DNA from: Sabellastarte sp. h YS-2021
Lineage: Eukaryota; Annelida; Polychaeta; Sabellida; Sabellidae
Length of the DNA stretch: 64,000 bases
NCBI GenBank assembly: GCA_964017235.1
Contig: OZ024936.1
Coordinates: 13,430,496-13,494,495 of the forward strand
Reading direction: 5' to 3'
The position numbers and the translations under genes are program-made. Every line of letters begins with the position of its first letter. Within the stretch, counting starts at the first letter, position 1. The notes beneath the pieces are model-generated. The model saw nothing but the letters and a program-made list of their open reading frames with translations, made no database searches and was not told the origin of the DNA. Shown here one piece after another: positions 61,300 to 64,000 of the stretch.

Positions 61300-64000
61300 A
61301 TGGGGATTTTGCCATGCATATACACTAGTACAGCTGCCTTACCATGGAGTACGCCAATTTTGGTCGTTCCGAGGGACACCAATTTTTTTCCACCAATGGA
61401 TAGAGTGGTCCAGTCTGAGTCTATACAATATAACAGGGTAGGGTCTAAAGACCTTAATTTCGTAGATATGAGCAGAAACAGTATTTCCCATTGATTTTAA
61501 ATGGGGATTTTGCCATGCATATACACTAGTACAGGTGCCTTCCCATCGAGTACGCCAATTTTGGTCGTTCCGAGGGACACCAATTTTTTTCCACCAATGG
61601 ATAGAGTGGTCCAGTCTGAGTCTATACAATATAACAGGGTAGGGTCTAAAGACCTTAATTTCGTAGATATGAGCAGAAACAGTATTTCCCATTGATTTTA
61701 AATGGGGATTTCGTCGTACATGTGTAGATGCCTTACCATCGAGTACGCCAATTTTGGTCGTTCCGAGGGACACCAATTTTTTTCCACCAATGGATAGAGT
61801 GGTCCAGTCTGAGTCTGTACAATATAACAGGGTAGGGTCTAAAGACCTTAATTTCGTAGATATGAGCAGAAACAGTATTTCCCATTGATTTTAAATGGGG
61901 ATTTCGTCGTACATGTGTAGATGCCTTACCATCGAGTACGCCAATTTTGGTCGTTCCGAGGGACACCAATTTTTTTCTCCCAATGGATAGAGTGGTCCAG
62001 TCTGAGTCTATACAATATAACAGGGTAGGGTCTAAAGACCTTAATTTCGTAGATATGAGCAGAAACAGTATTTCCCATTGATTTTAAATGGGGATTTCGT
62101 CGTACATGTGTAGATGCCTTACCATCGAGTACGCCAATTTTGGTCGTTCCGAGGGACACCAATTTTTTTCCACCAATGGATAGAGTGGTCCAGTCTGAGT
62201 CTATACAATATAGCAGGGTAGGGTCTAAAGACCTTAATTTCGTAGATATGAGCAGAAACAGTATTTCCCATTGATTTTAAATGGGGATTTCGTCGTACAT
62301 GTGTAGATGCCTTACCATCGAGTACGCCAATTTTGGTCGTTCCGAGGGACACCAATTTTTTTCCGCCAATGGATAGAGTGGTCCAGTCTGAGTCTATACA
62401 ATATAACAGGGTAGGGTCTAAAGACCTTAATTTCGTAGATATGAGCAGAAACAGTATTTCCCATTGATTTTAAATGGGGATTTTGCCATGCATATACACT
62501 AGTACAGGTGCCTTACCATCGAGTACGCCAATTTTGGTCGTTCCGAGGGACACCAATTTTTTTCCACCAATGGATAGAGTGGTCCAGTCTGAGTCTATAC
62601 AATATAACAGGGTAGGGTCTAAAGACCTTAATTTCGTAGATATGAGCAGAAACAGTATTTCCCATTGATTTTAAATGGGGATTTCGTCGTACATGTGTAG
62701 ATGCCTTACCATGGAGTACGCCAATTTTGGTCGTTCCGAGGGACACCAATTTTTTTCCACCAATGGATAGAGTGGTCCAGTCTGAGTCTATACAATATAA
62801 CAGGGTAGGGTCTAAAGACCTTAATTTCGTAGATATGAGCAGAAACAGTATTTCCCATTGATTTTAAATGGGGATTTTGCCATGCATATACACTAGTACA
62901 GCTGCCTTACCATGGAGTATGCCAATTTTGGTCGTTCCGAGGGACACCAATTTTTTTCCACCAATGGATAGAGTGGTCCAGTCTGAGTCTATACAATATA
63001 ACAGGGTAGGGTCTAAAGACCTTAATTTCGTAGATATGAGCAGAAACAGTATTTCCCACTGATTTTAAATGGGGATTTCGTCGTACATGTGTAGATGCCT
63101 TACCATCGAGTACGCCAATTTTGGTCGTTCCGAGGGACACAAATTGTTTTCCACCAATGGATAGAGTGGTCCAGTCTGAGTCTATACAATATAACAGGGT
63201 AGGGTCTAAAGACCTTAATTTCGTAGATATGAGCAGAAACAGTATTTCCCATTGATTTTAAATGGGGATTTTGCCATGCATATACACTAGTACAGGTGCC
63301 TTACCATGGAGTACGCCAATTTTGGTCGTTCCGAGGGACACCAATTTTTTTCCACCAATGGATAGAGTGGTCCAGTCTGAGTCTATACAATATAACAGGG
63401 TAGGGTCTAAAGACCTTAATTTCGTAGATATGAGCAGAAACAGTATTTCCCATTGATTTTAAATGGGGATTTTGCCATGCATATACACTAGTACAGGTGC
63501 CTTACCATCGAGTACGCCAATTTTGGTCGTTCCGAGGGACACCAATTTTTTTCCACCAATGGATAGAGTGGTCCAGTCTGAGTCTATACAATATAACAGG
63601 GTAGGGTCTAAAGACCTTAATTTCGTAGATATGAGCAGACACAGTATTTCCCATTGATTTTAAATGGGGATTTCGTCGTACATGTGTAGATGCCTTACCA
63701 TCGAGTACGCCAATTTTGGTCGTTCCGAGGGACACCAATTTTTTTCCACCAATGGATAGAGTGGTCCAGTCTGAGTCTATACAATATAACAGGGTAGGGT
63801 CTAAAGACCTTAATTTCGTAGATATGAGCAGAAACAGTATTTCCCATTGATTTTAAATGGGGATTTTGCCATGCATATACACTAGTACAGGTGCCTTACC
63901 ATCGAGTACGCCAATTTTGGTCGTTCCGAGGGACACCAATTTTTTTCCACCAATGGATAGAGTGGTCCAGTCTGAGTCTATACAATATAACAGGGTAGGG
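61300..64000. repeat. Right-edge satellite segment
   Basis: B 61300 (ACAGCT-ending) and B 61501 (ttcccatc) form a B triplet lacking the ccattgag middle member. Then come A 61702 (tctgtac), A 61895 (private tttctccc), A 62088 (tatagcag), A 62281 (private ttccgcc), B 62474, A 62675 (ccatgg), B 62868 (gtatgcc), A 63069 (acaaattg), B 63262 (ccatgg), B 63463 (cagacacag hybrid), A 63664 and partial B 63857. The array runs off the right edge. Confidence 0.92.

Larger units (their letters stand above)
1..64000. repeat. Uninterrupted satellite DNA array (193/201-bp monomers)
   Basis: Every base belongs to a tandem monomer in one orientation. There are 325 complete monomers between 134 and 63856 (200 of class A, 125 of class B), with partial monomers at 1-133 and 63857-64000. 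The summed lengths reproduce the span exactly. Monomers differ from their class consensus at only a few sites, while linked variants recur at fixed long distances, which is the hallmark of higher-order repeats. No inversion, transposon, unique insert or gene interrupts the array. Such arrays are typical of eukaryotic centromeric, pericentromeric or other heterochromatin. The family is not one I recognise, and centromere function is inference only. Confidence 0.98.

Noticed and set aside
1-64000. CRISPR array
   Set aside because: Repeats are ~193-201 bp and abut directly with no unique spacers. CRISPR repeats are about 20-50 bp with unique spacers.
1-64000. Assembly artefact from looping through a repeat graph
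   Set aside because: HOR variants, private substitutions and in-register hybrids differ along the window in an orderly way that a simple loop would not create. Parts with no noticed differences (1-3106; 27.7-32.6 versus 37.5-42.4 kb) still deserve confirmation with spanning reads.
1-64000. rDNA/5S spacer, histone cluster or other tandem gene array
   Set aside because: No rRNA, tRNA or coding sequence is embedded in the 193/201-bp unit. Pol III box-like or conserved RNA motifs were not recognised.
1-64000. Transposon-derived tandem array (LTR, Helitron or IS-like)
   Set aside because: I saw no terminal repeats, target-site duplications, or transposase or reverse-transcriptase remnants. The monomer reads as simple satellite.

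Overview
The window is satellite DNA from end to end. I found no gene, RNA gene, transposon, CRISPR array or unique-sequence island. The sequence is 325 complete head-to-tail monomers plus a partial monomer at each edge, all in one orientation. It points to a eukaryotic heterochromatic or centromeric array. I do not recognise the monomer, so I cannot name the organism, chromosome or satellite family. The monomer is about 41% GC.

Two monomer classes alternate irregularly. Class A is 193 bp and class B is 201 bp. With a monomer phased to start at ATGGGGATTT, the classes differ almost only in one cassette just after that start: 18 bp in A (monomer positions 11-28) and 26 bp in B (positions 11-36). 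The other ~175 bp is shared. My map from position 134 to 63856 contains 200 A and 125 B. 200x193 + 125x201, corrected by +3 for three 194-bp monomers, -4 for four 192-bp monomers and -1 for one 200-bp monomer, equals exactly the 63,723 bp present, so the map closes. A runs vary from 1 to 7 monomers and B runs from 1 to 4.

Linked single-base markers show a nested, repeatedly reshuffled higher-order repeat (HOR) structure. Marker shorthand used below: ctacc (instead of ccacc), tatagcag (instead of tataacag), cagacacag (instead of cagaaacag), acaaattg (instead of accaattt), ccatgg (instead of ccatcg), atatcag (instead of atatgag), gactttaa (instead of gaccttaa). Region by region: 1-3106 is two copies of a 1553-bp 8-mer; 5604-8955 is mostly an A/B dimer (394 bp); 7180-16007 is a 5.3-kb unit and a truncated second copy, with a 1182-bp tandem duplication inside; 17383-21491 holds 1174- and 1560-bp units; 21492-24812 is a third, deleted copy of the 5.3-kb unit; 24813-29884 is a 2926-bp 15-mer and a shortened copy; 31260-36767 is a 1769-bp 9-mer with truncated copies; 37548-42451 is a near-identical copy of 27739-32642, 9809 bp downstream; 43626-48144 repeats the 16-21 kb organisation; 50308-57946 is built on a 973-bp five-monomer module; 57947-64000 reuses earlier modules.

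Nothing here acts together as genes. The interest is in how the array evolves: monomers that are exact hybrids of their neighbours record single-monomer gains and losses by in-register unequal exchange, and a short two-state cassette persists in an otherwise homogenised repeat.
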